NCBI GenBank assembly: GCA_005281725.1
Contig: SSBO01000003.1
Span: 206,154 to 270,153 of the forward strand
DNA from: Wuchereria bancrofti
Taxonomy: Eukaryota; Nematoda; Chromadorea; Rhabditida; Onchocercidae
Length of the DNA stretch: 64,000 bases
Direction: 5' to 3'
Position 1 is the stretch's first letter; every line of letters starts with the position of its first letter. Shown here piece by piece: positions 29,241 to 43,324 of the stretch. The position numbers and the translations under genes were made by a program. The notes under the pieces are model-generated. The model had not been told where the DNA came from and searched no databases. It saw nothing but the letters and a program-made list of their open reading frames with translations.

Positions 29241-30580
29241 TATCCATGTAATCAAGGTGTGCTGGAAAAAGATTAAAAGAATTAACCGCCTAATAATTTA
29301 GTTATAATAATGGTGGTAGTGGTATTAGTAGTAGTAGTAGTAGTAGTGTCAAAGGCTTACATCCGTTTGGTCAATTAAGCCATTTTGACCACACCCATGA
29401 TTTGTCGGTTAAAATGGGACGAAATAAAAGAGTGAAAAGGAAGGAGAGAGAGAGAGAGGGAGGGAGGGAGGAAGAGAGAGAATGAAATCAAATATATATT
29501 CAAATAAAATTGACACTCGATAACCATTGAAAATCTTAGCAACCATTTTGTTAACTTCTTTATTTATCATTCTATCCTTTTTTTTTTTGCTAATTATAAC
29601 TAATGTATATTTAATCAAAAATTTAATATTTAATCAAAAAAAAGGAAAAATTCGCTTTTTTTCTTTTTTTATTTACAACTAATTGAATTTAGCTAATTAG
29701 CAAAATTATTAATAGTTAATTTCAGGCTAAATTTATTTTATCATATATTATTATGCTGTTTAATTTATACTTTTATACTTTTTTCTCATGTTTATTGTTT
29801 AGTTAATATTTTCATGTTTAGTTAATATAATCTCTTTTTTTTTTTTCATTTACAGATGTCGTTGAAATTTATTCAAATTTAATGATTTCACTTTCTTTTC
29901 TTTTGTTTTTTCATTATCATACAAAAATTAAATTATTTAAGAATGCTTTTCGTTTTTGTTTTCAAATCTTTTGGTGGAAAAAAAAAGAAGGATATAATTT
30001 ATGGAAAAATTATTGAATAAAATGAGGAGAGAATTTTTGAAACTTGTTTACAAAATCAGCAAATAAAAAGGAGAAAAGAGAAAAATGATGAAGAAGTGGA
30101 AAACGAGCATGACAGATGGATGGAATGAAGAATGAAAAGGATGCAAATTTAAATTTTGTTTAGATAAATTGAATTTTTATTTTTATCAAAAAAAAAAATT
30201 AAATGAAATAGCTAACGCTTTTCCTGTCAACAACTGTTATGACATTTTTACTTTTTGGTGTACCTTTTTCTTCTCTTTTTATTTAGATGTTCAGTAATAG
30301 TAATGATAATAAATTTGTTGTTTGTTGATAATAATAATAGTAATAATGATAATAGTAGTAATAATGTTAGTTATAAAAATAACAATAATAGTTAATAATA
30401 ATAATAACAATACAGTAGTAATTAACATTAGATGTTAACCTTCAAAATAATTATGATAATTTAAGAATTTACAATGACATAATTATGACAATTACAATAT
30501 TCAATGTTTTCATCATATTCCCCTTCCCTTATTTATTCTTTACAAAAACAAAAAAAAAACGATAATTTAGCATTTTCCGT

Positions 30581-30587
30581 TTTTCAG
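30581..30587 (+). promoter_or_regulatory. Upstream splice acceptor, copy 1
   Basis: TTTTCAG in copy 1 of the duplicated 5' end. Nematode messages often receive a spliced leader at such a site. Use of this acceptor would place a short upstream reading frame (30635-30661) before the real start at 30808. Confidence 0.5.
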
Positions 30588-30753
30588 GAATTAATATTGA
30601 TAAATTATATTGCAATAATAACAATTTATTCCGGATGAAACGATTCTCTTCTGCGACATAATTATGACAATTATAATATTCAATGTTTTCGTCATATTCC
30701 CCTGCCCTTATTTATTCTTTACAAAAAAAAAGCGATAATTTAGCATTTTCCGT

Positions 30754-30760
30754 TTTTCAG
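30754..30760 (+). promoter_or_regulatory. Probable trans-splice or cis-splice acceptor of the LRR gene
   Basis: TTTTCAG lies 47 bases before the start codon at 30808. There is no coding sequence just upstream, so a spliced leader acceptor is the simplest reading. A distant non-coding first exon is possible. Confidence 0.55.
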
Positions 30761-30807
30761 GAATTAATATTGATAAATTATATTGCAATAATAACAATTT
30801 ATTCCGG

Positions 30808-33800
30808 ATGAAACGATTCTCTTCTGCAAATTATTATCCATCTGTTCAATCAATTATAGCTATTTTTATTCTTACTTCCTGTCTTCCAATCAATTTTTGG
30901 CCAATAATTAACACTGCTAATGCTAATGCTATTTCTTCTAATACTACAAAAAATATTCAAATTCAATATGGAATTCAATATATTCCAGAAATTAACGAAT
31001 ATCAGAAAAGAATTGATCGTTCATTAGATCACAGTACAGAGAATATGCAAATTTCAAATTCACAATGTCCAAATTTTTGTGAATGTGAACATGTCATTTG
31101 GAATAATGATATTATCGATGGTAATAGTAAAATGGAAATTTCCGTATACTGTCACGAAGGTGGCTTAGAACAAATTGCATTCTCGAAACTTCTCAAGCAA
31201 ATTCCACAAGAAGTAACTGTGCTTGATGTTGAAGCAACATTAGAACATCCAAATCATTTACTCTGGGATGATAATTTAAATCAATTAAAACATTTACGTG
31301 TTTTACGTCTTATTAATTGTGCTATTCCAGCAATTAGTCGTGCACTAAAATTACGCTCATTGGAAATTCTTGATCTTCGTGGCAATCATATTCAACATTT
31401 ACCAGTTTCAATATTTTCTGGTGTACCATTTATACGTGAGCTTAATTTAGCTAAAAATTCATTAAGTGTTCTACCAACTGGTGCTTTTGCATATCTTAAA
31501 AATTTGCAAATTCTTTCATTAGCCTATAATAATATTACCAAAATTACGATAAATTTATTACGTGATTTAAAAAATTTAAAATCACTTCATTTAGATGGTA
31601 ATCATATACCTGTAGCACAATTAAATTCACTTTTTACTGATATACCACAACTGGAACAATTAGAATTAAATGAATGTGGCTTAAGTATGGGTGCTATAAA
31701 TGATTTAGCATTAAATAAATTTCATTCATTATATCAACTTGGTATTGCTCGTAATATGCTTGGAAAAGTACCAATTAATATACTACGTAATCATTTAACT
31801 TCATTAAAAACACTTGATTTAAGTGATAATGAATTGATTGAAATTGAATCAGAAATATTTGCTAAATCAAATATTACACGTCTATTACTTGCTGGTAATC
31901 ATCTTGGTACTAATCCTAATTCACTATCAATTAATTCATTTAAAACTGGAATAGCATTACGTGAATTAGACTTATCACGTAATAATTTTGAGCATTTTCA
32001 TTCAAACTATCTTGGAATAGCACAAGAAACGGTGGAAATTTTACATCTTAATGAAAATCATATTACAAATATTGAACAATTGCTAATTGCTAATATGACA
32101 AAACTTAAAATACTTCATTTGGGTTATAATTTTATTGAATATTTACCACAACAATTACCTCATGAATTTGCACAATTGATTGTGTTAAATTTAACTGGAA
32201 ATCAACTTACAACATTGTTGGATTATTCAAAAGAAATGTTACCAATGCTTCGAATGATTGATATTTCAAAAAATCGTTTCATAACATTTCCAGTAACAGT
32301 GATTCAAAATTTTTTCAATAATTTGGATAAAGTTAGTTTTCTTTTTTTTTTTTTTTGAATTTTGCTTTGTTTAATTTGAATTTTTTTTTAACTTTTTTAA
32401 TTTACTCATGTATACATAATATTTGTGTTAATATTATTTACATATTTTGTGATGAAATATTAAAATTAAAATTTTGCAGATAATTTCTTCATTCTCTTTC
32501 TTATCTCTTTTCTTTTTTTTTTTCATTTTTCTTTCTCGTTACCAAAAATAAAATTTGAATAATTTGAAAATTTTTGTTTATAAAATTGTCTTAACTAAGT
32601 AACAATGCTGTGTCATTGTTTATTTGTCGTGTTGATATGTTTACTATTTCGATAAGGCAATCGAAATTTGTTAGTTGTATAGACAGATGCCTGCTGGACG
32701 AAGGTCAATTATAGATAATCCTGTAAGCTGTTGATCAGTAGGCCCACTTCAATTTAGTTGAAGGTCATTTTTTTTTTTTTTTTTTTGCGAATAAGATATA
32801 AATCTTGAAGTTAGACATTTCATAGAATTATGACTATTTTAATTTACTTTAAAATCTAATATAACATTTACTAAGAATGTGCAATATTTGAGTTTTAAAA
32901 TTTTACTTTAAATTTCGTATGCAAAGTTTAAATATAAATAAAGAAAAACAATTATCATTTTTTTTCGCATCATTTAGTTGTAAAATTTTAACAAAGCAAT
33001 GTTGAAAATTAAAAATGGCAGAAAATTAAATGCCAATAAAATGATGACCTCAACATAATGATAATAATTTTCGAAAAAGTAAAGAAAAAAAAAAGGAGGA
33101 AGAAAAGACATTAATTTCAATGAGTTGAAAAAAAATTTTCAAGGATATTTAAATTTAAATTTCATCTTTTTTTTTTTTTCATCCTTTCATAAACAATCTG
33201 CTATAATTAAATGATTCATAATTATTTTTAACTGATAATTATTATATATTTGTGGAAGTGGAACATTAATCATTATAATTACTTTTTTTTTTCAAGTATA
33301 CTTCTACATTTATAGTGAAAAAATGATTAAAATTATTGGAGAAAGAAAAAATTTATTATAATAAAATTTTTTTTTTTCTTTTATTCTAATTATAGCTAAG
33401 GAGATTTTTTTTTTTAATTTTTAAATTTTATTTTCTAAGTTTATTTGCGTGATTTATTTGTCTAATTTATTGGTTTATTTCAATAACTTAACTTGAAATT
33501 ATATAAATAAAGACAAAAAAAGGGAAAGAAAAAGTATAACATTATTACAAGATATTTTGACTAATTTAATATATATAAAATTTATTTAAATATAAATAAA
33601 CATTTAATATAATTAAATTTTAGCATTATTTCTTGCATTAGTTAATCTGCTATAAATAGTTTATTTAGAAATAAATAAATCATTTCTTATAATTAAATGA
33701 TACAAAATATAATCTGCTGATGTTATTTTAATCTAAATTCATTAATAATATCTTCTAGAGATAAATGTTTTATAATGATTTACATAAATATGAAATTATT

Positions 33801-36800
33801 TATGTCATTCATTACTTACATTTGCATTGCTGCATACAAATATAGATAATAAATAAATAAATAAATAAATAAACAAACAAATAAACAAACAAATTTATAC
33901 GCATATGCAAATATAATTGATGAGGAAGTTTTTTTTTTAAGAAAAATGAAAAAAAGTGAAAGAAAAACTTTCTTAATTTTAAAACTTTTAAAATGAAAAT
34001 TTTGTTTTATTATTAAATAAAAATAGTAGGCATTTTTTTGTAAAAAATAAAAATTTTTTAAATGAAATAAAAATAATAAATTGAATGGACATTAGTGTTA
34101 GTAGTAAATAGTAATGACGAAAACAAGTAGCTATAGCAATTAATTTTGTAAACAAATTTTTAAAGAACAGCTGATTTAACTGAAAATAATTTACTGGCAG
34201 TAAATTAGATACGGAAATTTTGCGAGTTTTTAAAATATTAAAATTTTTTTATATATTGAATCTGTTTTTTCTTTCTTACATTTTTTTACACTAAAACCTC
34301 ATCAATCTTTTTTTAAAAAAAAAAAATCAACAAAATAAATTGTAATAATTGTTTTCGCTCTTTAATTTACGGAGAAATACCACAATAAGACTTATTATTA
34401 TTTATTGATTTATAATTTTTGTTTTTCCTATTTTTTTTTCAAATTTTTTTTCTTTTTAATTTGAATTTAACAAATTTATTGCTAATATATTTGCTGTTTC
34501 GGCTATTTTTGTAAAATGAAAATACTACTATAGGATGAAATTAAAAGACATTCATTTGGTGGGTTAGCATTACAAATTTTTGTCATCCAATTGTCTCCAT
34601 TCAATGAATGCCCATTTGTCATCTGTTTCGATTTTCTTCTTTTCATGTCATTTACCGCCAAACGTATATTACCATTCATACTTAACAACTCTTCAAATTT
34701 AGTAATAAAAAGCTTTTCATTGGTTTTTGAGATAATTTTTAACTCAATAAAAAGCTTACGCTTCAATTATTTATTTTCTTTCTTTCAATTTTTTTTTCTT
34801 TTTCTTTTCTTTTTTTTTTTCTTTTTGAACGATCAATTTTACATCATATATAGGAAGGAAGATTTTTATTTTTTGATAGTAATTTTTAGCAATAAAAATT
34901 AACATACAAAAAATGTAAGACAAAAAAGGAAAAAAAAATTAAAATGATTATATTAAAATAAAAAATTGTCCAAGTGCAAATTTTTGATAAAGTACCAAAT
35001 TAAATTCGAACAAAAAGTGATTTGTTAAATTTTAAATGCAAATTTGCTTACTTAAATTTTTTTATTTTGTTACAATCATCATGTGGAAAAACAAAAAGAA
35101 AAAAAAGAATGGAATTAATAAAAGTTGAATTTAAAATTATTTCTATTTCAATGCCAGCATTATTAATATAAATTTTAAATTAATATTTATTAATATGATT
35201 AATATGAATAAGCTAATATCAAAATAATTGAATAGCTCTTATGCATTTTCTTTTTTTTATTAATTTTGAATTTATCACTGTTTTTTTTTCGGTTAGCTTA
35301 TTTTTTAATTTCAGAAATGAGTTATAAAAGTATAATCTTTGCTTTTATTTATTTTTGAATATTTAATTCGCACTTTTTTCTCTCTTTCTCCCTCCATAAG
35401 AGGAAATTTCGACTAATTGTTGAGTTTCAAAAATTGAAATTAAAATTTCTGAAAAGTTCATTTTGAATTTTAAAACTGCAAAATCTCACAAAACTTTGAT
35501 TAAACTTTTTAACTTTTTTTTCCCCAATTTCATAATCATAATTTCATTCTGTCCTGATAAATTGATAACTAATTTATCATAGTTCCGTCTAGACACATTT
35601 CACATTTGTTTCATTTTCTCATTCTTTACTTTTACTTTATAACTTTCATCGTTTATCCATTAATTATTCTTGCAATCTTTCCTAATCAAAATTCTATTCA
35701 TTTCTTTCGCTCCTCTTAATTTCATTCATTCTTTTCCTTTCCTTTCCTTCTTTTCCATCCATCATTAACAGCCATTCATTTCATTTCTGAAATTAAATGA
35801 ACAATTACAAATAATTGAAAATGAAATGGAAAAAAAAAAAAATTCATCGATTATGGATAGTTGAGGGTTTCACTTTCAAATGCAGAATCATTGATGAGAA
35901 TTATTGATTCAATTTAATGAATCAAAATGAAATATTAGGAAAAGAAATACGTTTCCGGTAGTAGGAAGGATTATTTTAATGACAACCGGATATGTAGTAC
36001 CATTATGGATAGATAATGTTACAAGAAATTTCCTGAATGTAAAACATTCTACTGAGAACCTAAAATGTTAATTTGTATTAATTCAATTTAATTAAATAGA
36101 TGAAATATTAGAAAATATTCTAGTAGTAGGAATTGAAGATGGTTAGTAAAATTTTAATTTCAGTTTTAATTTATTTTAGTACAACCGGATATATAGTACC
36201 ATTGTGAATAGATAATGTTACAAGAAATTTCCTAAAATTTTACTGAAAATCTAAAATGTTAATTGGATTACAAATATATAATTTGTATTAATTCAATTTA
36301 ATTAAATAGATGAAATTTAATTACAACCGAATATATAGTACCATTGTGAATAGATAATGTTACAAGAAATTTCCTAAAATTTTGCTGAAAACCTAGAATG
36401 TTAATTGGATTACAAATATATAATTTGTATTAATTCAATTTAATTAAATAGATGAAATATTAGAAAATATTCTAGTATTAGGAATTGAAGATGGTTAGTA
36501 AAATTTTAATTTCAGTTTTAATTTATTTTAAGTACAACCGGATATATAGTACCATTGTGAATAGATAATGTTGCAAGAAATTTGCTGAGTTTAAAACATA
36601 AATAAATTCTACCGAAAACCTAAAATGTTAATTGGATTACAAATATATAATTTGTATTAATTCAATTCAATCAAACGGAAAAAATTTTTACACTATGAAA
36701 AATATATATATTTACTGGTTTTCATTGACATAAATTAAGAGAAGAGAAGTGGATAAATTTTAAATGATTGGATGATATTAAATTCGTAGATTTTTAGATA

Positions 36801-39800
36801 CTAAAATTAATTGAATTTAGAAATATACAAAATTATTGATCAAATTTTATTAAATTGGAAAAGAATGCTAGAATAATAGCCACATTTTTGGAGCAATATT
36901 TTATAATAGTGTAAATATAAATTTTGGTAAATTGTAAAAAAAAAAAAAAGAAATACTAAAATACAAAATGTCTTTTTTTAAAAAGGCAAAAAAAGAATTG
37001 TTTTAATGATTGAAAATAATTATTTGAACAAATAAAATGTTTAAAAATGAAAAAAAAAAGAAATTGGAATAAAAAAGGAAAGAAATGAAAAAAAAAAGAA
37101 AAAATGGCATAAATTTTTAGGTTAGGAATAATTTAGAGTATAATTTCGAAAAATGAAAAAAAAAAAAAAGAAAGAAGAATGCATGACAGATGTTTCGTTT
37201 TTACGATATACTAAATGAGCCTCAAGGGGATCATCAAGTAGGTGAATGGCCCAAATATAGCTAAATTTAAATTTCGGCTTTTTCCTCAAATTTCTCATCC
37301 TTCTTTTTTTTTTTTTTATTTCAAATACTTTTGCAATTTAACGATGCAAAAAAAAAAAGTGAAAAAATAAAACAAAAAAATTGAGGGACTCTGAATGATT
37401 AATTTGATGCTATTTGAAGAGAAAAGAAGGAAAAACATATTTAATATTTAAAAAAAAAAAAAACAAGTTTATTTCTTTTTCTTTTTGTATTCAAAAACAA
37501 TCTAAATTAGTCTAACTTTTTTTTTCTTTCAAAAATTAACAAAATATTATTTCCATCTTTTTTTTTTTTCATTTTTATTTTTTGTAATAATCGCTTTCTC
37601 TTCTATTCGCATTTTTTCCTTTTTTTTTTTCTTTTTTTTTTTTTTTGTTTGTTTTGATCAATTATATTTTGCTTATTCAGTAGAAATGAAAAAAGTAAAA
37701 GAAAATTAAATTTAATTTTGGTTTTTCTTTTTTCATTTCATATAATTTCATAAAATATTATCCACAAATAACAGTTGCAACAGTAATAACAATATTATTA
37801 TTATACCTTATCATTATCAATAGTAATATGATAATGTAGTTATTCTTCTACTCATAAATAATCTGCAAATATTTTAAATTATTTTAATTTAATTTTAGTA
37901 TGATCAAAGTTATTACTAGAGATGAAGGCACTATAGATGTTTGCATCAGACTGGGGTAATAATTGATATATTAGTGATAATAATTGATATAACTGATATC
38001 AATCTAGATATATACTTTGACAGAATCAATCAAAATTTAACTATTATTTCATCAAATTTAAACTTTAATTTAACGAAATTTGTTGAATTCATTAAAGTTA
38101 CAAAATTTAATAAATTTTTTTCTTTGAAGTGACATAGCACTTAATATACTATGCAGTGAATACTAATAGAAAAAAAAAGGGATTAAATGGCTCTTTTTTT
38201 TTCATCCATTTCATTTTTCGATGCATAAGAAATTATTAAAATTATAATTTGGAATTTTTAATAATCATTAAATTTGATTTTGAGAAAAATGCAAGTTTAA
38301 TATTTGATTATTTCATTAAAAATTCTCACAAGCACATTTTTTATCAAATAATTTAGATATTTAAATGGAGGAAAAAAAAGTAATCTTTAAGAAAATTAAA
38401 TTTTTTTCAATTTTCATTTTTCTCACTCTCTTAGAAATTTCATATCACATTAGACAAATTTTATGAAAGTTTTTAGTTACAAAATAGTAAAATGCTGAGC
38501 AGATTAACAAAATAATTGATCAAATCATTCTTGTATTTGATAATATGCATAATTTTGATAATAAATTAATTCAAATAAATTCTTTTTTTTAGCAAATATC
38601 GAATGAATAATTATTAATAATAATGAAAACTATATAATAATAAATAATAATTAATGATATTTAATTAAAAAAGAAAATATGAAAGGGAAAAATATTGAGA
38701 AAACAATTAATTATAGCATAAAGATTAATTAATGCTGCTGATAATTAAATTCTTAAGAGAGATTATTAATTAATGAATTATCTTGTTAATAATTAAAGTC
38801 TTAAGAGAGATTATATAAATTAATGATTATAAATAATTATGAACTGATCTTTTTGTCTTTCTCATTCTTCTTTCATTTTTTTTTTCTTTCCTAAATTTAA
38901 GGTTGATTTGCACGGTAATCCATTAGACTGTACGTGTTACGTGGAAGAATTAAAGCGTCATATGTTGGATCGTTATGCATATCGACGTGAACTACGATAT
39001 GAACAGACAAGTTGCGTAACACCTGAACATTTTCATGGAATACCTGTTTACAGGTAATATTAAATTTTATGTGAATGGAAGAAAAGAGGAAATTATTCCA
39101 AAAAAAAAGAATTATTTTAAATTAATACTTTATAAAATGATTTGTTAATTATGAAATTTATGCAAATATTTGTTAGAACAAAAATAATTTTATCTAAAAA
39201 AACAGTAAAAAATTTTTTTTCAATTTGTTTTTTACTTATTCTTCTTTTAATTTTTAACTTTTTTTTTGCGTAAATTTTAATATAGTAATAAAAGTTGGGA
39301 AAAATTTTCACATCTTTTTTNNNNNATAAATTATTTTAATTTTTTTTTTATTAAAAATTTTAAAATAAATTAAAAAAAAATTTTGTTTTATTTTTACTTT
39401 CAGACTTAATCATGTTGCTGATTGCACATTTTTATTTGGTGCACGTTATGGCTTATCACAACTTTCAGAAATTGCAATTTTATTTTTGTTTCTTATCATT
39501 TTTGCATTATCAACTGCTTTTCTAATTTTGTTTGCATACAATCGATTGGAACGACGACAAAAGGTTTTATTTTATTTTGTTTTTTCTTTTCTTTTTTTTT
39601 TTGTTCATTTCATGTTTTTAATTTTATTTTTTTTTTCTTTTTTCAAAAATTATTATTTATGATAATTTTTGAAAATTGTTTACAGAAGAAATATACAGAT
39701 GTAAAACAATCACAATCAAGAATAGCATTAACACTATCACAACATCTCAGTAATTCGCCAACATCATTAACGGAACCATTAACACCACCACCGGAATCAC

Positions 39801-39862
39801 CAATTTCCGGAATTTCAACAAAAATGCCACCACCACCACCACCTATACTAGCTAATATTTGA
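30808..39862 (+). CDS. Extracellular leucine-rich-repeat type I membrane protein
   Basis: Four exons (30808-32331, 38902-39053, 39404-39563, 39686-39862) join in phase to 670 residues. A hydrophobic signal-type segment lies at about 15-30. An LRR N-cap with CPNFCEC is at 87-93. About twelve LRRs with LxxLxLxxN cores (for example LEILDLRGNHI) span about 135-505. A C-terminal cap, GNPLDCTC at 513-520, follows. One transmembrane helix is at about 582-604, then a basic stop (NRLERRQK) and a short cytoplasmic tail with TPPPESP and a PPPPPP run near the end. Known families of this shape (nematode eLRR-only membrane proteins) act in adhesion, epithelial matrix or neuronal guidance, but I cannot name the orthologue. 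The single 1.5-kb exon holds all repeats and is followed by a 6.57-kb intron. AATAAA signals are at 40051 and 40112. The proline tail suggests SH3, WW or EVH1 partners (inference). Confidence 0.88.
32332..38901 (+). other. 6.57-kb intron of the LRR gene
   Basis: It is bounded by a GTTAGT donor after the last repeat-coding codon and an AATTTAAG acceptor before the C-cap exon. It holds AT-rich sequence, AAAT and AAAC tetranucleotides near 33845-33890, a diverged tandem repeat at 35982-36670, and two small coding-like islands near 34503-34766 and 37190-37265. The size stands out against the other introns of the gene (350 and 122 bp). Confidence 0.85.
35982..36670. repeat. Four diverged copies of a 140-210 bp unit, intronic
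   Basis: The unit starts ACAACCGGATATATAGTACC and includes GATAATGTTACAAGAAATTT. Copies start at 35982, 36181, 36323 and 36534. The third start is close to the second because part of the unit is missing. Confidence 0.85.
39321..39325. other. Five-base assembly gap in LRR intron 2
   Basis: NNNNN lies between exons 2 and 3 of the LRR gene within homopolymer-rich sequence. It does not affect the reading frame. Confidence 0.95.
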
Positions 39863-42800
39863 TTTGTAAACTTTTCTTATTGAATATTGGATAAATTTAA
39901 AATTCGCATTTTTGTATTAATATCAATGAAATCGAGAAAAAAAAAAGTGTTAAAAAATTTTTGGGTTTCAAAAATTTTTTAAATTTCAAATTTTTTTTTA
40001 AGTTTAAATTTATTATCATTCCTTTTTTTTTTCTTTTTTCTGCTAATATTAATAAATATTAGAATACGGGTTTTGTAAGAAGTTTGAAGTATTGCAGTCT
40101 TGAATTTATATAATAAAATTTTTCGTTTGAAAAGTACTCGTTTTTCTTTTTTTTTTTTGAGATTTATAATAATTTCTCCAAACTTTAGGCATAAATTTTG
40201 TTAATACTTCAATTTTATTCAAATATAGATTATGCTTAATAATATTTGTTTGTTTGTTTGTTTGTTTGTTTGTTTTCGTTTTTTGATTTTATTTTTCAAT
40301 ACTTTTATATATATAAAAATATTGAAACTGAATTACATATTATCATATGCACGTATGTATTTGTGTTAACAAATTTGTATATTTTTAATTTAATAATATT
40401 TAGATTTGATTGAGTACATTTTAAATGAAATGAATTTGATGAGAATAATTGATAAAATATCATTTATCAGTAAGCATATAGTTTTAACTATTCCATTATC
40501 ACTGATAGATTCCATCCATCAAAATGCATTTCATTCAAATCATAATTTATCATTACTTTCTCAAATTCATTTCATACTATTTAATAATTAAATATTTCAT
40601 ATTTCTTTCATTCTAGTAATAATGCAAAATTGTTGTAATATTTAAATTGAAGAAATGTATAAAATTTAAATATTAAACAATTATTCATTCAAATTTCTAT
40701 TAATATATTTGTTGCAAATAATTTTGAATAAAATTAAATAATTTGTAAAACAATTAAAAACAAATAACAAAATAAAAAAAAAATTTGTTGAAAAAATATT
40801 TACGGAAAATATTGAAAATTAAATTTAAAATTGAAAGTTTGTTATCATAATTGTTGATGTGAAATTAAAGCTAAAAAGAAACATTTTGGATAAAAGATAA
40901 TGTTTTGCATCGAATAGTACTTCCTAAAATTTTAATATAATTTATGATTTGTGCTAATTTAATTCAATAAAGCATTTCAAATTTTCTTCTCTCATATCTT
41001 CTTTGGACAGAAATATGGGCTACTCACTAAAATCATTTAAGTTTTAATTTATCAATAATTTCACAAATCGAATTTTAATTTTCACCAATTATTTTTGATA
41101 TTTAATAACATTTGATGAAAACAATAAATAATCGAATTACTGAATGAAACTTTAAAAAGAAATAAATGTCTAAATGAATGGACAAAACAAGTGAAAATTT
41201 TCAAAAATCAAAATTAAAAAGACTGAAGGAAAAGATGGAAAGGAATTTTAACCAAACAATAATAATAGAAAAGTTCCCAGAAGGTAATTTCTAGGCAAAT
41301 GCATCAATCACTACGTAAATTTCAGCAAATAACAAATTATTTTTGAAAAATTTCAGTCGTTTTTTAAATATTTTCAATATTTTTTTTTGCAGTTTTAAAA
41401 GAAAAAATAAATAAATCAATTCATTATTTTGATTTAGGAAAAATGCCGCACTTTATATTATTCATTACACCCAAAGCTAAATACATCTGTTATCATTTGT
41501 TAAATGTGATAAATTTTCCTGATAATATTATCAGGAATAATCACCAATTATTCCAACTATTAGGTATGGGAAAAGTTTTCGTCAAATTTTAATCCAACTT
41601 CTGATAAAAATCAACTTATTCTCATAAAAAATTCACTAAACCTTAATTCTCTGAGAAAAATTCGTTTGTTATTATTGAAATAATTAACTGATAATAATGA
41701 TAGCGTGAAAAAAGAAAAAAACAAAACGTTTTTAAATCTGAGGTAAATAAGTAATAAGTAGAAATTAAATGTATAAAATGTGACTAATTAATTGTTTAGC
41801 AATTATTTTGAATTATAAATATAAAAATTTGAAAATATAATTCATTTTTGCTCTTTATAATAAATTAAAATCAATAAAAAAAGTTTGTATAAAATGTAAA
41901 ATTTGTTGCAAAATTTTTTCTTGTTTGTCATAAAATTTTAAATGGTAAATAGGTATAAAATAAAAAATGTATTTATATTTAAGGCGTAAACTATAATAGA
42001 TTCAGCAATGAATATTTAATAAAATTCTAATATTTAATAAAAATGTTATCACATTTTTTTTGTAAATTCAATTAAAAAAAAAACGCATAACAATTATAAT
42101 ACATTTGAATAATTACTTCCTTATTGATCAAATTTATTTAATTTCCTAGTTTTATTGTGTGTATAAATTTGGGTGTTTACTCATCACATTTCATATTTTA
42201 TCATTAAAGTGATATCGATATGATCTCGGAGATTTTATGAATTCGAATTAGAATCATACTTAAATTTTAAATTTCCATATTAATTATAAAATTTCAGTAT
42301 TAACTTTCTCCATTTTATATCAATTAAAAAAATTAATTTTCCTATACATTTAATTTTTTTGTTTTTTTTTCGACATAATCATTATGATTGATCTAATCAT
42401 TTTAGCTAATTTCATTGTAAATTTATTGTGATATTTAGTAAATTTATTCGGTAAGAAATTAAATTTGCTTAATAGTAGTGAGGCGCACTTGTCACTTATT
42501 GCGTATTTTGCTCTTTTTTATCAGTAATTTTAGTTTCTTTTTTTATCTGATGAGAGGAAAAAATACATTTGCAGATAGGTAAAATTGACAAGATCTGAAA
42601 AATTTTTGAAATGTAGCTAAAAATTAAATTTCGGAAAAAAAAAGAAAGCGCATCATGTTTACATACCGTTTTGATCAGGAAGAAATGTTTCCTCAAGGTT
42701 GTATTTAAATTTTTTTTTTTTTAATTCGAATTTTTGTTTCTAACTAAATTTATCTTTGGGCTGTTTTTACTTCCTCAAAAATTTATAATGGAATTAAAAA

Positions 42801-43324
42801 TGAGACATTGCATCTGATCGATATTGCACTCTTTCGAAGTATTCATGAATATAATTTCTCGATTTCATTTCTAAACCACTTTTTATCTAATCAAAATTAG
42901 ATTATATCAGTTATTAATCCTTCCATTAATTTTACATTTTTATCCGATAATGTCTGTGAGTAGAAATTTGATAACAAATTTTTATTTTATAGATTTAATT
43001 CTTTTTTTAAGAAAAAAAAATTTTTAAATTAGAAATTTTTTTAAATGTTCAGAATTGTTTAATAAAAGGAAATAATAAATTCAAATTTTGATGATATAAA
43101 ACATTCTTAATGAATCAATTTAAAATTTTTAAACTTTTAAAAGGTTGAAAAACCAAATTTATACCATCATAATTTTGTTTTTCTTTCTTATTTGATTAGG
43201 ATAAATTTTGATTGAATTTAAAACTTGAAAATTATTTCGTGCACAATCGAATAATTAATTTCGTTATTAAAATTGATAGTGAAATTTTGTAAATTTTACA
43301 ATATTTATTTTTTCCTTTTTTTAG
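39863..43324. other. Intergenic AT-rich spacer
   Basis: It contains the 3' region of the LRR gene with AATAAA at 40051 and 40112, a TTTG tetranucleotide run at about 40246-40275, and otherwise homopolymer-rich sequence. I see no further gene. The short open frames at 40406-40591 (plus) and 42496-42696 (minus) show no domain or splice support. Confidence 0.6.

Larger units (their letters stand above)
1..30475. other. AT-rich gene-poor region
   Basis: I find no chain of exons with matching splice phase in this stretch. Open frames here are mostly homopolymer or microsatellite translations rich in Phe, Lys, Leu, Ser or Ile, and many open frames of 30-40 codons are expected by chance at this base composition. 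What it does hold is listed separately: microsatellites, minisatellites, two hairpins, assembly gaps and one candidate exon. It could also include a very long intron or the distal regulatory region of a gene outside the window. Confidence 0.6.
30476..30827 (+). repeat. Tandem duplication of the LRR gene 5' end
   Basis: Copy 1 (from 30476) and copy 2 (from 30655) each contain a splice acceptor (TTTTTCAG, ending at 30587 and 30760) and the same start context, CCGGATGAAACGATTC. Copy 1 has a start codon at 30635 that reads seven codons identical or nearly so to the gene and then hits TAA at 30659-30661. Only copy 2 continues into the gene. The copies differ by a handful of bases, mainly in an A-run. 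Confidence 0.9.
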
